24,404 bases of DNA from Leucobacter_A sp035514995 (GCA_035514995.1 DATJCC010000126.1:1-24404), one strand, 5' to 3'; shown: positions 1 to 7,204, counted from the stretch's first letter. Notes: generated from the letters alone by a model not told the origin. Numbers and translations are program-made.

Positions 1-711
1 GGGTACTGGCTGTTCGTCAACGCCCAAGCGTGTGTTGGTTTTGGTGCGCACTGACTTTGTGTGGGGGAACCAATAGAACTCGAAGTGGTCAGCGGTTCGT
101 GATATCTCAAGATAGTTATTTAACACGTCTTCAAGCTGGGCAGGAGACTCTTCAGCACAGAGCAAAAACCTCGGCACACACTGCAGCGTTATCGTAGTGA
201 TCACACCAAGTGCTCCCAAACTAAGGGCTGCGGCGCTTAGTAAATCTGGGTTGCTTTCATCGATTTCTACTATCTCCCCGGTTCCGTCAATAAGCGTCAA
301 TCCAACTATCCCTGTGGCGAGCCCGCCGAGTCCCAAACCAGTGCCGTGGGTGCCGGTTTGGGTAGCACCAGCGATCGTTTGTGCGTCGATATCACCCATG
401 TTTGGAAGAGCAAGCCCTAGCGGATCAAGAATTTGAGGTAACTCCCAAAGGTGCGTTCCAGCCCATAGAGTAACTCTGTCACGGGTGGTGTCTACATCGA
501 CGAGCCCCCGCATATTGTTAAAACGAAGACTTATTCCATCAGTTGCGCCAATCGCAGTGAAACTGTGTGATGCGCCTATCGGTTTAACCGCATGCCCTGT
601 TTCGAGTGCCCGGCGCACCGCCATTTGCACTTCCCCGGGGTTTCTAGGAGAAACCATAAGAACAGGGTTAGCTCTTTCTGTGCGCGCCCAATTAGACCAT
701 GAGCTCGTCAT
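1..711 (-). CDS. FAD-linked sugar-lactone/alditol oxidase, 3' end cut off by window edge
   Basis: The reverse strand reads open for 237 codons from an ATG at 711 to the window edge, so only the N-terminal half is visible. It is the FAD-binding PCMH domain of the aldonolactone/alditol oxidase family (gulonolactone, arabinonolactone and xylitol oxidases). The motif GASHSF (residues 46-51) contains the histidine that carries covalently bound FAD in relatives. GATQTGTHGTG (115-125) is the conserved glycine-rich FAD-phosphate loop, and a segment near 165 (LGALGVITTITL) is typical of the family. The family oxidises sugar lactones or polyols, passing electrons to oxygen or a carrier; the substrate cannot be named because the C-terminal substrate domain is missing. 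The ATG overlaps the TGA of the upstream PLP enzyme (ATGA, 708-711), which implies translational coupling and a shared transcript. Confidence 0.88.
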   Translation of the reverse strand, partial: MTSSWSNWARTERANPVLMVSPRNPGEVQMAVRRALETGHAVKPIGASHSFTAIGATDGISLRFNNMRGLVDVDTTRDRVTLWAGTHLWELPQILDPLGLALPNMGDIDAQTIAGATQTGTHGTGLGLGGLATGIVGLTLIDGTGEIVEIDESNPDLLSAAALSLGALGVITTITLQCVPRFLLCAEESPAQLEDVLNNYLEISRTADHFEFYWFPHTKSVRTKTNTRLGVDEQPVP

Positions 712-2021
712 AAAAAGGCCATCCCTTCGCCTCGGTAAGTTTTTGCGCGGGCGACGATTTCGTTATCATTTAAGACCAAGACTTCGCGCGTGTGTTCCAT
801 AACTTCACCCGACTTTGTGTGCCTAAACCACACTCTTTCACCAACTTTGAGGTCGGCTGCGCTCTGGCCAAGAAGTGGAGTCTGCACTTCTCCGGCGCCC
901 TCACGCGAGGAATATTTGAGGCCCTCTGGCCATACTGGTTGCGGCAAACGGTCAGCTCCTGGTGCTCCAGAAGCTATCCAGCCACCACCGAGCACAGTAG
1001 CGTTGTCGGGCCGCGCCTTACGCACAACATCTAACGCAAAAGCAACCGCCGGAGCGGGCTGAAAGTGTGCATAGTTGTCAAACAAGTGTGGGCCAAAAAG
1101 ACCGCTACCGGCAGCTACCTCAGTGACGATTCCCTCACTGGCTGTCTGCTCAAGAGAACCTGTCCCACCGCCGTTAATAAATTCAAGCTCCTGTATCTCA
1201 GTCACAAGAGACAGTGCTTCTGCGCGCCGCTTAGAGAGTTCTTCTGCGCTTCTTTTTTGCAGTTCACGCATGGCTCGTCCAACAAGCGGTTTACCCACAG
1301 GAGCGTTCCCCACTCCCGCTATTTGAGCTTCATAAGACATGACACCCACAAGTTTAAAACCGGGCCTACGGATCACCTCTTCAGCAAGAGCGCGTAGATC
1401 ACCGGGTTCGTGAATTGGTGATCGAAAAACTCCAACATTACCGATTACAGGCGCCCACCATGATGCATCAAAGTCTAGACACACTCTAATCTCGTTGCGG
1501 CTACTGGGGTTGGCCACAGCATCAATGAGATCTAACTGTGCAGGCGAGTCAAGCATCACTGTGACTCTGCTAGATTTCTTTTCATCTTGAGCGAGCTCAG
1601 CTATTGCCCTACGGTCAACGCTCGGGTATGCAACAACAACATCATCAATTGAACTAGCCAACCAAAGAGCTTCTGCCAGAGTATAAGCAAGCACTCCCTG
1701 AAAACTAGGTAACCGTAAAACGGCTTCTAACACTTCGCGCACCCGAATCGACTTAGATGCCACTCTTACTGGGATTCCCCCGGCTCTGCGTGTCAGATCT
1801 GTAGCGTTATAGCTGAGCGCTTCAAGGCTCATCGCAACAACAGGAGCTGGTTCATCAGCGGTTGCTGCTGTGAAACCGCCCCAATAAGAAGCGGGGTCCG
1901 CCCAAGGCTTCTGTAGCGCTCTATTTCTAAGCTCGCTGTTATTAAGCTCTATGCTGTTTAGACCTGCGCTGTTTAGATCTGCGCTGTTACCCTCCATCGA
2001 CATAAGCCTAATCTTACTCAT
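708..2021 (-). CDS. PLP-dependent DSD1-like enzyme (amino acid deaminase / D-threonine aldolase-like, alanine racemase N-terminal fold)
   Basis: A 437-residue protein of PLP fold-type III. The N-terminal barrel starts near residue 65. Lys90 in VRVASKS is the expected Schiff-base lysine, and the glycine-rich GGGTGS is a phosphate-binding loop. The C-terminal half (FGPHLFDNY, VWFRHTKSGE around His401) resembles the D-serine dehydratase-like domain, where a His and a second ligand hold a divalent metal. The position that I recall as Cys in many relatives (GELCE) reads GEVME here, so substrate and metal use are uncertain. The first 36 residues carry five pentapeptide-like units not expected in the family. 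ATGs at codons 7 and 9 are alternative starts, and no strong ribosome-binding site precedes any of the three. The gene is coupled to the lactone oxidase downstream. I recall a similar pairing in other actinobacteria, unverified. Reaction unknown; D-amino acid or amino-alcohol turnover is a guess. Confidence 0.82.
   Translation of the reverse strand: MSKIRLMSMEGNSADLNSAGLNSIELNNSELRNRALQKPWADPASYWGGFTAATADEPAPVVAMSLEALSYNATDLTRRAGGIPVRVASKSIRVREVLEAVLRLPSFQGVLAYTLAEALWLASSIDDVVVAYPSVDRRAIAELAQDEKKSSRVTVMLDSPAQLDLIDAVANPSSRNEIRVCLDFDASWWAPVIGNVGVFRSPIHEPGDLRALAEEVIRRPGFKLVGVMSYEAQIAGVGNAPVGKPLVGRAMRELQKRSAEELSKRRAEALSLVTEIQELEFINGGGTGSLEQTASEGIVTEVAAGSGLFGPHLFDNYAHFQPAPAVAFALDVVRKARPDNATVLGGGWIASGAPGADRLPQPVWPEGLKYSSREGAGEVQTPLLGQSAADLKVGERVWFRHTKSGEVMEHTREVLVLNDNEIVARAKTYRGEGMAFL
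1914..1988 (-). repeat. 15-bp tandem repeats encoding five pentapeptide-like units
   Basis: Codons 12-36 of the DSD1-like gene read NSADL, NSAGL, NSIEL, NNSEL, RNRAL. Each unit is 15 bp, and the first three share the core AACAG near-identically, so this is in-frame tandem duplication that has partly diverged. The spacing resembles the A(D/N)Lxx register of pentapeptide-repeat proteins, but five units is too few for a stable beta-helix. The stretch precedes the conserved enzyme core. Confidence 0.75.
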
Positions 2022-2062
2022 TTGTGTTTAGAAATCGTACAGGCGCTCGCTAGGTAATTTAG

Positions 2063-2136
2063 TACCCCCAGTGGGACTCGAACCCACACTGGATAGATTT
2101 TAAGTCTACTGTCTCTACCGGTTGGACTATGGGGGC
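2063..2136 (-). tRNA. tRNA with UAA anticodon (Leu by anticodon) and a short variable loop
   Basis: A full cloverleaf can be drawn on the minus strand. The acceptor stem is GCCCCCA/TGGGGGT with discriminator A73. Residues T8 and A9 follow, then a D stem with GTC/GAC and a GG-containing loop. The anticodon stem GTAGA/TCTAT carries the loop CTTAAAA, giving anticodon UAA. The variable loop is 5 nt (CCAGT), and the T arm is GTGGG-TTCGAGT-CCCAC. CCA is not encoded. UAA reads the leucine codon UUA, but bacterial tRNA-Leu normally has a long type II variable arm, which is absent here. A73 agrees with leucine identity. The gene looks intact rather than a pseudogene. Confidence 0.88.
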
Positions 2137-2145
2137 GCCGTTTCT

Positions 2146-2172
2146 ATTGTAGAGGTATTTACCTTTACACAA
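2146..2172 (-). promoter_or_regulatory. Candidate promoter of the UAA tRNA
   Basis: On the minus strand, TACAAT (2151-2146) lies 9 bases upstream of the mature tRNA 5' end, and TTGTGT (2172-2167) lies 15 bases further up. The spacer holds the inverted repeat AGGTA-AA-TACCT. The -10 match is good; the spacer is two bases short of ideal. The -35 overlaps the U-tract of the pckG terminator. Confidence 0.45.
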
Positions 2173-2208
2173 AAATCAGGCCTCGAGTACTGCCCTACTC
2201 GAGGCCTG
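2171..2208 (-). terminator. Rho-independent terminator of pckG
   Basis: A perfect 13-bp stem has arms at 2177-2189 and 2196-2208 (CAGGCCTCGAGTA and its complement) with a 6-nt loop. On the minus strand it is followed at once by ATTTTTG. It sits about 57 bases past the pckG stop codon. No U-tract follows on the plus strand, so it acts on pckG only. Confidence 0.92.
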
Positions 2209-2265
2209 CTCTTCAGGTATAAACCGGAAGTTTATTGAGAGCTTTTTCTTAAACCCACAAATTTG

Positions 2266-4116
2266 CTATTTTTTAGCGTTGTTTAAGCGATCCCGCAGAT
2301 CAGCTAGCTGTTTCTGTAAAAGATGCGGAACCCGGTCACCAAACTGATCAAAATACTCTTCTGTGAGATCGCTTTCTTGTAACCATGAATCAGCATCTAT
2401 TTCAAACAGCTCTTCAAGGTCGCTTTCTGGAACTTCTACCCCGTTTAAATTTAGTTCGCTAACTAGTGGGAGTTTTCCTACAGGGGTAACTCTCCCTGAA
2501 ACTTCACCCTCAACGGATCGAATCACCCAGTCGAGCACACGGGAGTTGTCACCAAACCCTGGCCATAAAAATCTGCCATCAGAACCTTTACGGAACCAGT
2601 TGACCTGAAATATTTTTGGAGCCTGCTCACCCAGCTTTTCGCCCATTTCTAGCCAGTGGCCCCAATAGTCAGCCATATTGTAGCCGCAGAAGGGAAGCAT
2701 CGCGAATGGATCCCTCCGCAACTCACCCACGGTGCCTTCTTGAGCGGCAGTCTTTTCAGAAGAGATTGTGGCACCCATGAAAACGCCATGCTCCCAATTG
2801 AGTGACTGCGCAACGAGCGGCACATTTGTTGCACGCCTACCACCGAAGAGAATCGCGTCTATTGGCACCCCATTTTGCTCATACCAGTCATCGGCAAGAG
2901 TTGGGGTCTGTTGAATAGGAACTGTGAATCTTGAGTTTGGATGCGCAGCAAGCACACCAGAGTCTGGCGTCCAGTCGTTGCCCTGCCAATCTATGAGGTG
3001 CTCTGGAACCTGACGGGTTTTACCCTCCCACCAAACATCCCCATCGTCTGTCAGCGCTACGTTGGTAAAGATGGTGTGCCCCCACAGCGTTTCCATAGCG
3101 ATTGGGTTTGTGTCTTCACCAGTCCCAGGAGCAACGCCAAAGAAGCCTGCTTCTGGGTTTATTGCATAAAGTCTTCCATCCGGCCCCGGACGAAGCCAGG
3201 CGATGTCATCACCAATAGTCTCGACCTTCCAACCCGAAATGGTCGGCTGTAGCATCGCAAGGTTTGTCTTGCCACAGGCCGAAGGAAATGCGGCTGAAAT
3301 ATGGTAGGCCTTGCCTGTTTCTTCGCTTGTGAGTTTCAACAGAAGCATATGCTCGGCAAGCCAGCCCTCATTACGACCCATCACGCTTGCTATGCGCAGC
3401 GCAAAACATTTTTTAGAAAGCAGTGCGTTGCCGCCATAGCCAGACCCGTAAGACCAAACTTCAAGCGTGTCAGGAAAATGGGTTATGTATTTGGTGTCGT
3501 TGCAAGGCCACGCGCTATCTTCTTCACCCGCGGTTAAAGGTGCTCCCACTGAGTGCACGGTGCGCACCCATTCGCTTCCGGGCGTAATGCCGTCCATCGC
3601 TGCCTGCCCCATGCGGGTCATTATGCGCATGTTTAAAACCGCATACGGTGAATCGGTCAGCTGAATGCCAAGCTGTGAGATCGCGCCACCAATTGGACCC
3701 ATTGAAAAAGGCGTCACATACATTGTGCGGCCGCGCATGGAACCGTTGAAGAAAGGCTCAAGCTCTTCTTTCATAGCGTCGGGGTGGCGCCAATTGTTGG
3801 TAGGACCCGCGTCTTCTTCGCGTTCCGAACAAATGAAGGTGCGATCTTCGACACGTGCCACATCAGCTGGGTGTGAGCGAGCCAGATAGCTACCGGGACG
3901 CAAATCTCGATTTAGTCTGATCAGAGTCCCTGCATCAACCATTTCAGAAGCGATGCGGTCCCACTCTTCTTGAGATCCATCACACCAATAGATTTGATCT
4001 GGTTTTGTAAGCTCAGCCACTTCAGTAACCCAGTTTAAAATCTCAGGATTTTTTGTTGTAGCATTTTCTGTGACCATCGTCGCGAGGTCAATCTCAATAC
4101 TGGTTTCGCTGCCCAT
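2266..4116 (-). CDS. pckG: Phosphoenolpyruvate carboxykinase (GTP)
   Basis: A 616-residue cytosolic enzyme that converts oxaloacetate and GTP to PEP, GDP and CO2, the first committed step of gluconeogenesis. Length and sequence fit the GTP-dependent class used by actinobacteria and animals, not the ATP class of E. coli. The P-loop AAFPSACGKTNLAM (276-288) includes the reactive cysteine Cys281. GDDIAWL (302-308) is the kinase-2 metal-binding motif, and the early stretch RTMYVTPFSMGP and later NWFRKGSDG match conserved substrate and nucleotide contacts. The ATG at 4116 is preceded by an AGG about seven bases upstream, a modest ribosome-binding site. The gene is monocistronic, ends at a strong terminator and is divergent from a RamB-type regulator, which suggests carbon-source control of gluconeogenesis. 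Confidence 0.97.
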   Translation of the reverse strand: MGSETSIEIDLATMVTENATTKNPEILNWVTEVAELTKPDQIYWCDGSQEEWDRIASEMVDAGTLIRLNRDLRPGSYLARSHPADVARVEDRTFICSEREEDAGPTNNWRHPDAMKEELEPFFNGSMRGRTMYVTPFSMGPIGGAISQLGIQLTDSPYAVLNMRIMTRMGQAAMDGITPGSEWVRTVHSVGAPLTAGEEDSAWPCNDTKYITHFPDTLEVWSYGSGYGGNALLSKKCFALRIASVMGRNEGWLAEHMLLLKLTSEETGKAYHISAAFPSACGKTNLAMLQPTISGWKVETIGDDIAWLRPGPDGRLYAINPEAGFFGVAPGTGEDTNPIAMETLWGHTIFTNVALTDDGDVWWEGKTRQVPEHLIDWQGNDWTPDSGVLAAHPNSRFTVPIQQTPTLADDWYEQNGVPIDAILFGGRRATNVPLVAQSLNWEHGVFMGATISSEKTAAQEGTVGELRRDPFAMLPFCGYNMADYWGHWLEMGEKLGEQAPKIFQVNWFRKGSDGRFLWPGFGDNSRVLDWVIRSVEGEVSGRVTPVGKLPLVSELNLNGVEVPESDLEELFEIDADSWLQESDLTEEYFDQFGDRVPHLLQKQLADLRDRLNNAKK

Positions 4117-4132
4117 TTAACCTGTATTCCTT

Positions 4133-4160
4133 CATGTTGTGTCGAGCATGTGGTGTCGAG
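4133..4160. repeat. 14-bp direct repeat in the pckG leader
   Basis: CATGTTGTGTCGAG (4133-4146) is followed directly by CATGTGGTGTCGAG (4147-4160): two head-to-tail copies with 13 of 14 bases identical. They lie 17-44 bases upstream of the pckG start codon, inside its probable untranslated leader. The function is unknown; an operator or a leader RNA element is possible. Confidence 0.7.
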
Positions 4161-4180
4161 TGAAAAATTCTGACATTTCC

Positions 4181-4194
4181 ATCTTCGCAAAGAT
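4181..4194. promoter_or_regulatory. RamB-box-like palindrome
   Basis: ATCTTCGCAAAGAT is one base away from the perfect palindrome ATCTTTGCAAAGAT. Its core matches, with one mismatch, the CTTTGCAAA element I recall for Corynebacterium RamB sites. A second partial match, CTTTTGCAG, lies on the minus strand at about 4208-4216. The site sits downstream of the likely pckG promoter and upstream of the regulator gene, so it could serve repression of pckG and autoregulation. This rests on motif resemblance only. Confidence 0.5.
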
Positions 4195-4218
4195 CTCTGA
4201 CACTAACCTGCAAAAGAA

Positions 4219-4250
4219 CTTGTCAATTTGTCAAGTTTTTGACTTATAGT
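4219..4250. promoter_or_regulatory. Overlapping divergent promoters for pckG (-) and the RamB-like gene (+)
   Basis: Plus strand: TTGTCA (4220-4225) and TATAGT (4245-4250) have a 19-bp spacer and predict transcription starting at about 4257, exactly at an ATG. Minus strand: two exact TTGACA hexamers (4234-4229 and 4226-4221) lie 8 bp apart, with TAGTGT at 4205-4200 as a possible -10 and a short 15-bp spacer. The -35 elements of both directions share the same bases, so the two genes probably compete for polymerase. Confidence 0.5.
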
Positions 4251-4256
4251 AAATAT

Positions 4257-5744
4257 ATGCCATTTGATCAACAAACCATGACTTCGCACGAACACCAGCG
4301 TCTAATACGAGGAAAAAGAATCAGACACTATCGGCTAGCCGCTGAGCTCACTCTCGAACAACTTGGGGAGCGAGTGGGGATTGGCCCGAGCGCTCTATCA
4401 CTTATAGAAAATGGCAAAAGAGAGCCGAAACTGTCTCTTTTGGAGGCAATGGCCGGCGTTTTCAATGTCCAGCTAACCGAGCTTTTAGCGCAGGAGGCTC
4501 CCGATTTGCGCAGCAGCCTCGAGATAGAGTTAGAGCGGGCTCAGAGCACAGCAGGGCACACCAACCTTGGCATTGCGCAAATAAAAAATGTGCGCGGAAT
4601 CAGCGACGAAGCACTAGAAGCACTAGTTGGTTTGCATCGGGAGATTCAGCGCCTGAACCGGGCCGCCGCATCAACGCCTGAGGCGGCACGGCGAGCAAAC
4701 ACCACCATCAGGCTTGAAATGCGTAAAGAAAACAACTATTTGCCAGATATCGAGGTAATAGCCGAAGAACTAATGGCAAAAGTTGGACACACAGGAGGCG
4801 CTGTAACGCATCGCACAGTTGCCGTTTTAGCTGAATCACTAGGATTCACACTTATTTTCGTTAACGACCTCCCTTCTAACACGAGAAGTATTACAGATCT
4901 TGACAATGGGCGCATCTACCTCCCACCAGCTTCCATTCCCGGCGGGCACGGTTTGCGGGCTCTAGCTCTACAAGCAATGGCACATAGAGTTTTAGGGCAT
5001 AACCCGCCCACAAGCTATGAAGAGTTTTTGCGGCAGAGACTACAAATAAACTATTTCGCCTCTGCCTGCCTCATGCCAGAACAAAAAGCGGCTACCTTTT
5101 TGCAAAAAGCAAAAAGAGACCGAAATCTCGCAATCGAAGATTTGCGCGACGCTTTTGGTGTCACACACGAAGCAGCAGCACACAGATTTACAAACCTGGC
5201 GACTAGACATTTAGACTTGCAGGTTCATTTTTATCGCGCTGATGCTGGCGGATCCCTCATTCGCGGCTACGAAAATAACTCTTTTCCCTACCCTGCCGAC
5301 CAGTCCGGGTCAATCGAGGGACAAATTCTTTGCAGATTTTGGGCTGGACGCACTGCCTTCCAACGCAAAAACCGCACTAGTGAGTTTTATCAATACACTG
5401 ACACACCAGAAGGCACATATTGGGAAACAAGCCAAATAGGTGATCTTGGCGTGGAGGGAGCTTTTTCAATAACGTGTGGAGTGCCGTTTGATGACGCAAA
5501 ATGGTTTCGAGGGCGAGATTCCCATGAGCGAGCAAAATCGACGTGTCCTGATCCGCTTTGCTGTAGAACACCAAGCGAGGAGCTCACCAGCCGCTGGGCA
5601 GGAGCTGCGTGGCCGAGCGCTAGAATGCATCAGCATATTCTATCGCCACTACCGACTGGCGAGTTTCCCGGTGTTGATGATACTGAAATGTATGAGTTTT
5701 TATCTACGCACGCTGATGCTTTAGACGGGAAACAGAGACCTTAA
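4257..5744 (+). CDS. ramB: RamB/ScfR-type transcriptional regulator (XRE HTH + degenerate IrrE-like domain + C-terminal DUF2083-like domain)
   Basis: A 495-residue protein. An XRE-type helix-turn-helix lies near residues 18-72 (LTLEQLGERVGIGPSALSLIENGKREPKL). A central helical linker follows, then an IrrE/ImmA-like domain around 160-290 and a cysteine-bearing C-terminal domain (CPDPLCC near 430-436, then RWAGAAWPSAR). This is the layout of RamB, the acetate and short-chain fatty acid regulator of corynebacteria and mycobacteria. The metallopeptidase HExxH is replaced by HRVLGH (243-248), so protease activity is unlikely; the domain may sense a ligand. The start at ATG 4257 fits the predicted transcription start, giving a leaderless message. 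TTG 4239 would lie within the promoter, and ATG 4278 is also possible. Divergence from pckG supports a role in carbon-source switching. The exact orthology is inferred. Confidence 0.82.
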   Translation: MPFDQQTMTSHEHQRLIRGKRIRHYRLAAELTLEQLGERVGIGPSALSLIENGKREPKLSLLEAMAGVFNVQLTELLAQEAPDLRSSLEIELERAQSTAGHTNLGIAQIKNVRGISDEALEALVGLHREIQRLNRAAASTPEAARRANTTIRLEMRKENNYLPDIEVIAEELMAKVGHTGGAVTHRTVAVLAESLGFTLIFVNDLPSNTRSITDLDNGRIYLPPASIPGGHGLRALALQAMAHRVLGHNPPTSYEEFLRQRLQINYFASACLMPEQKAATFLQKAKRDRNLAIEDLRDAFGVTHEAAAHRFTNLATRHLDLQVHFYRADAGGSLIRGYENNSFPYPADQSGSIEGQILCRFWAGRTAFQRKNRTSEFYQYTDTPEGTYWETSQIGDLGVEGAFSITCGVPFDDAKWFRGRDSHERAKSTCPDPLCCRTPSEELTSRWAGAAWPSARMHQHILSPLPTGEFPGVDDTEMYEFLSTHADALDGKQRP

Positions 5745-5756
5745 TTTAACTAGGTT

Positions 5757-7088
5757 TCACTCTTTAGGGCGCGAAGCAAACTCTTCAAATATAGCGCGGG
5801 GCTTGGTTGAAGCTTCAATGTTAACGAAATCGCGACCTAAGAAGAAGTGACCTACCCAACCACCAAAAACTCGCAGTTTTCGTTCCCAAGTTGGAATTGC
5901 AAGACCGTGATAAAACCTGTGTGCCAGCCACGCAAAGTAGCCCTTCATCGCAAACTTGCCCGACTGAAAAACTCCGGTGTTTAGACCCAGACCAGCAACT
6001 GCACCCTGGTTCTTGTGAATGTATGGCACCGGGCCTTCATCGCGGATCACAGCGACAATATTCTTTGCTAGCAGTCGCCCCTGGCGCACAGCGTGCTGCG
6101 CGTTAGGAACACAGAAGCCTCCGGGACCAGGGGTTGATGAAATGTCTGGAGTTTGAGCGGTGTCGCCAGCTGTCCATGCGCCCTCAACGATTTCACCCTC
6201 CTCGGTAGCAACCTGAAGAGTAGGGCTAGAAACAACGTGACCGCGTGGTCCAATAGGTAGATCTGTGTCGCGCAAAAACGGCCGTGGCATAACTCCCGCG
6301 GTCCACACAATCAGATCTGACTCATATTTTTCGCCCGTTGAAAGCTCCATGTGCCCGCCCTCAGCAGATGAAAGCTGCGTATCGAGGTGTATGTTGACAC
6401 CTCGTCTGGTCTGATCTTTAACAACCCAGTTTGCAGTAGCTTCAGACACCTCTGGCATGATGCGTCCCATAGCCTCAACTAGATGGAATTTGGTCTCGTC
6501 AAAAGTAATTTCTGGGTATCTTCTAATGAGCGAACTAGCAAGAGAGCGCAGCTCTGCAACTGTCTCGATTCCAGCGAATCCACCGCCAACAACTGTGACC
6601 GTCAAAAGTCTGTCGCGCTGAGCATCTCCCTTGGGCAATACTGAGGCGCGCTCAAAGTTACCGATCAGGCGGTCCCGCACTGCAATGGCTTCTTCAATGG
6701 TTTTCATGCCGATAGCAAGATCTGCGATTCCGGGTATTGGAAAAGTTCTAGAGACTGAACCTGTAGCGATCACAATCTGGTCGTATTTAAATTCGTACTT
6801 TTCACCCTCATTGGGGGTAATCGTGGCTGTCTTCGTGGCATGAGAAATGCCGGTAACCTTACCGGCGATGTTGGCTGTGTGCTTCAGATGTCGGCGTCGT
6901 GCAACAACTGCGTGCCGCGGCTCAATTGAACCAGCTGCGACCTCTGGCAAAAATGGAAGATAGGCCATATAAGGGAGCGGATCGACGATTGTCACTTCAG
7001 CTTCCCCGGGTCGCAACCATTTCTCTAGCTTCCATGCAGTATAGAAACCTGCGTAACCGCCACCAACAATCAATATTTTTTTAGCCAC
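5757..7088 (-). CDS. ndh: Type II NADH:quinone oxidoreductase (NDH-2)
   Basis: A 443-residue flavoprotein with two Rossmann folds. GGGYAG (9-14) binds FAD and VVGGGFAGIE (167-175) binds NADH. TAGDTAQTP (307-314) is the conserved FAD-ribityl GD motif, and GGFCVPNAQHAVRQG (323-337) is the quinone-side signature of the family. The enzyme passes electrons from NADH to menaquinone without pumping protons, on the inner face of the membrane. The C-terminal HRFYHGLAIPTWERKL and GWVGHFFLGRD resemble the membrane-contacting end of actinobacterial NDH-2; there is no full transmembrane helix. The GTG start at 7088 follows AAGGAG at good spacing. The gene faces the RamB-like gene tail to tail, with 12 bases between their stops and no visible terminator. 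Confidence 0.93.
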   Translation of the reverse strand: MAKKILIVGGGYAGFYTAWKLEKWLRPGEAEVTIVDPLPYMAYLPFLPEVAAGSIEPRHAVVARRRHLKHTANIAGKVTGISHATKTATITPNEGEKYEFKYDQIVIATGSVSRTFPIPGIADLAIGMKTIEEAIAVRDRLIGNFERASVLPKGDAQRDRLLTVTVVGGGFAGIETVAELRSLASSLIRRYPEITFDETKFHLVEAMGRIMPEVSEATANWVVKDQTRRGVNIHLDTQLSSAEGGHMELSTGEKYESDLIVWTAGVMPRPFLRDTDLPIGPRGHVVSSPTLQVATEEGEIVEGAWTAGDTAQTPDISSTPGPGGFCVPNAQHAVRQGRLLAKNIVAVIRDEGPVPYIHKNQGAVAGLGLNTGVFQSGKFAMKGYFAWLAHRFYHGLAIPTWERKLRVFGGWVGHFFLGRDFVNIEASTKPRAIFEEFASRPKE

Positions 7089-7204
7089 GAGGCTGTTCTC
7101 CTTGAACTGAGACCGCTAATGAGAACCCGCGTTTCGAGCACTCCAAATTTGAGCTTAATACCCAACCTTGACTATTGTAGACCAAATTTTTGGCACTTCC
7201 TGCG

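Noticed and set aside
708..1397. Plus-strand open frames across the oxidase and DSD1-like genes
   Set aside because: They are antisense to clear protein families and give low-complexity translations without ribosome-binding sites; the same holds for antisense frames in mfd, hisS, pckG and glmU.
4239..4256. TTG start for the RamB-like gene
   Set aside because: This codon lies between the -35 and -10 elements, so it would not be in the transcript; ATG 4257 fits the predicted transcription start.
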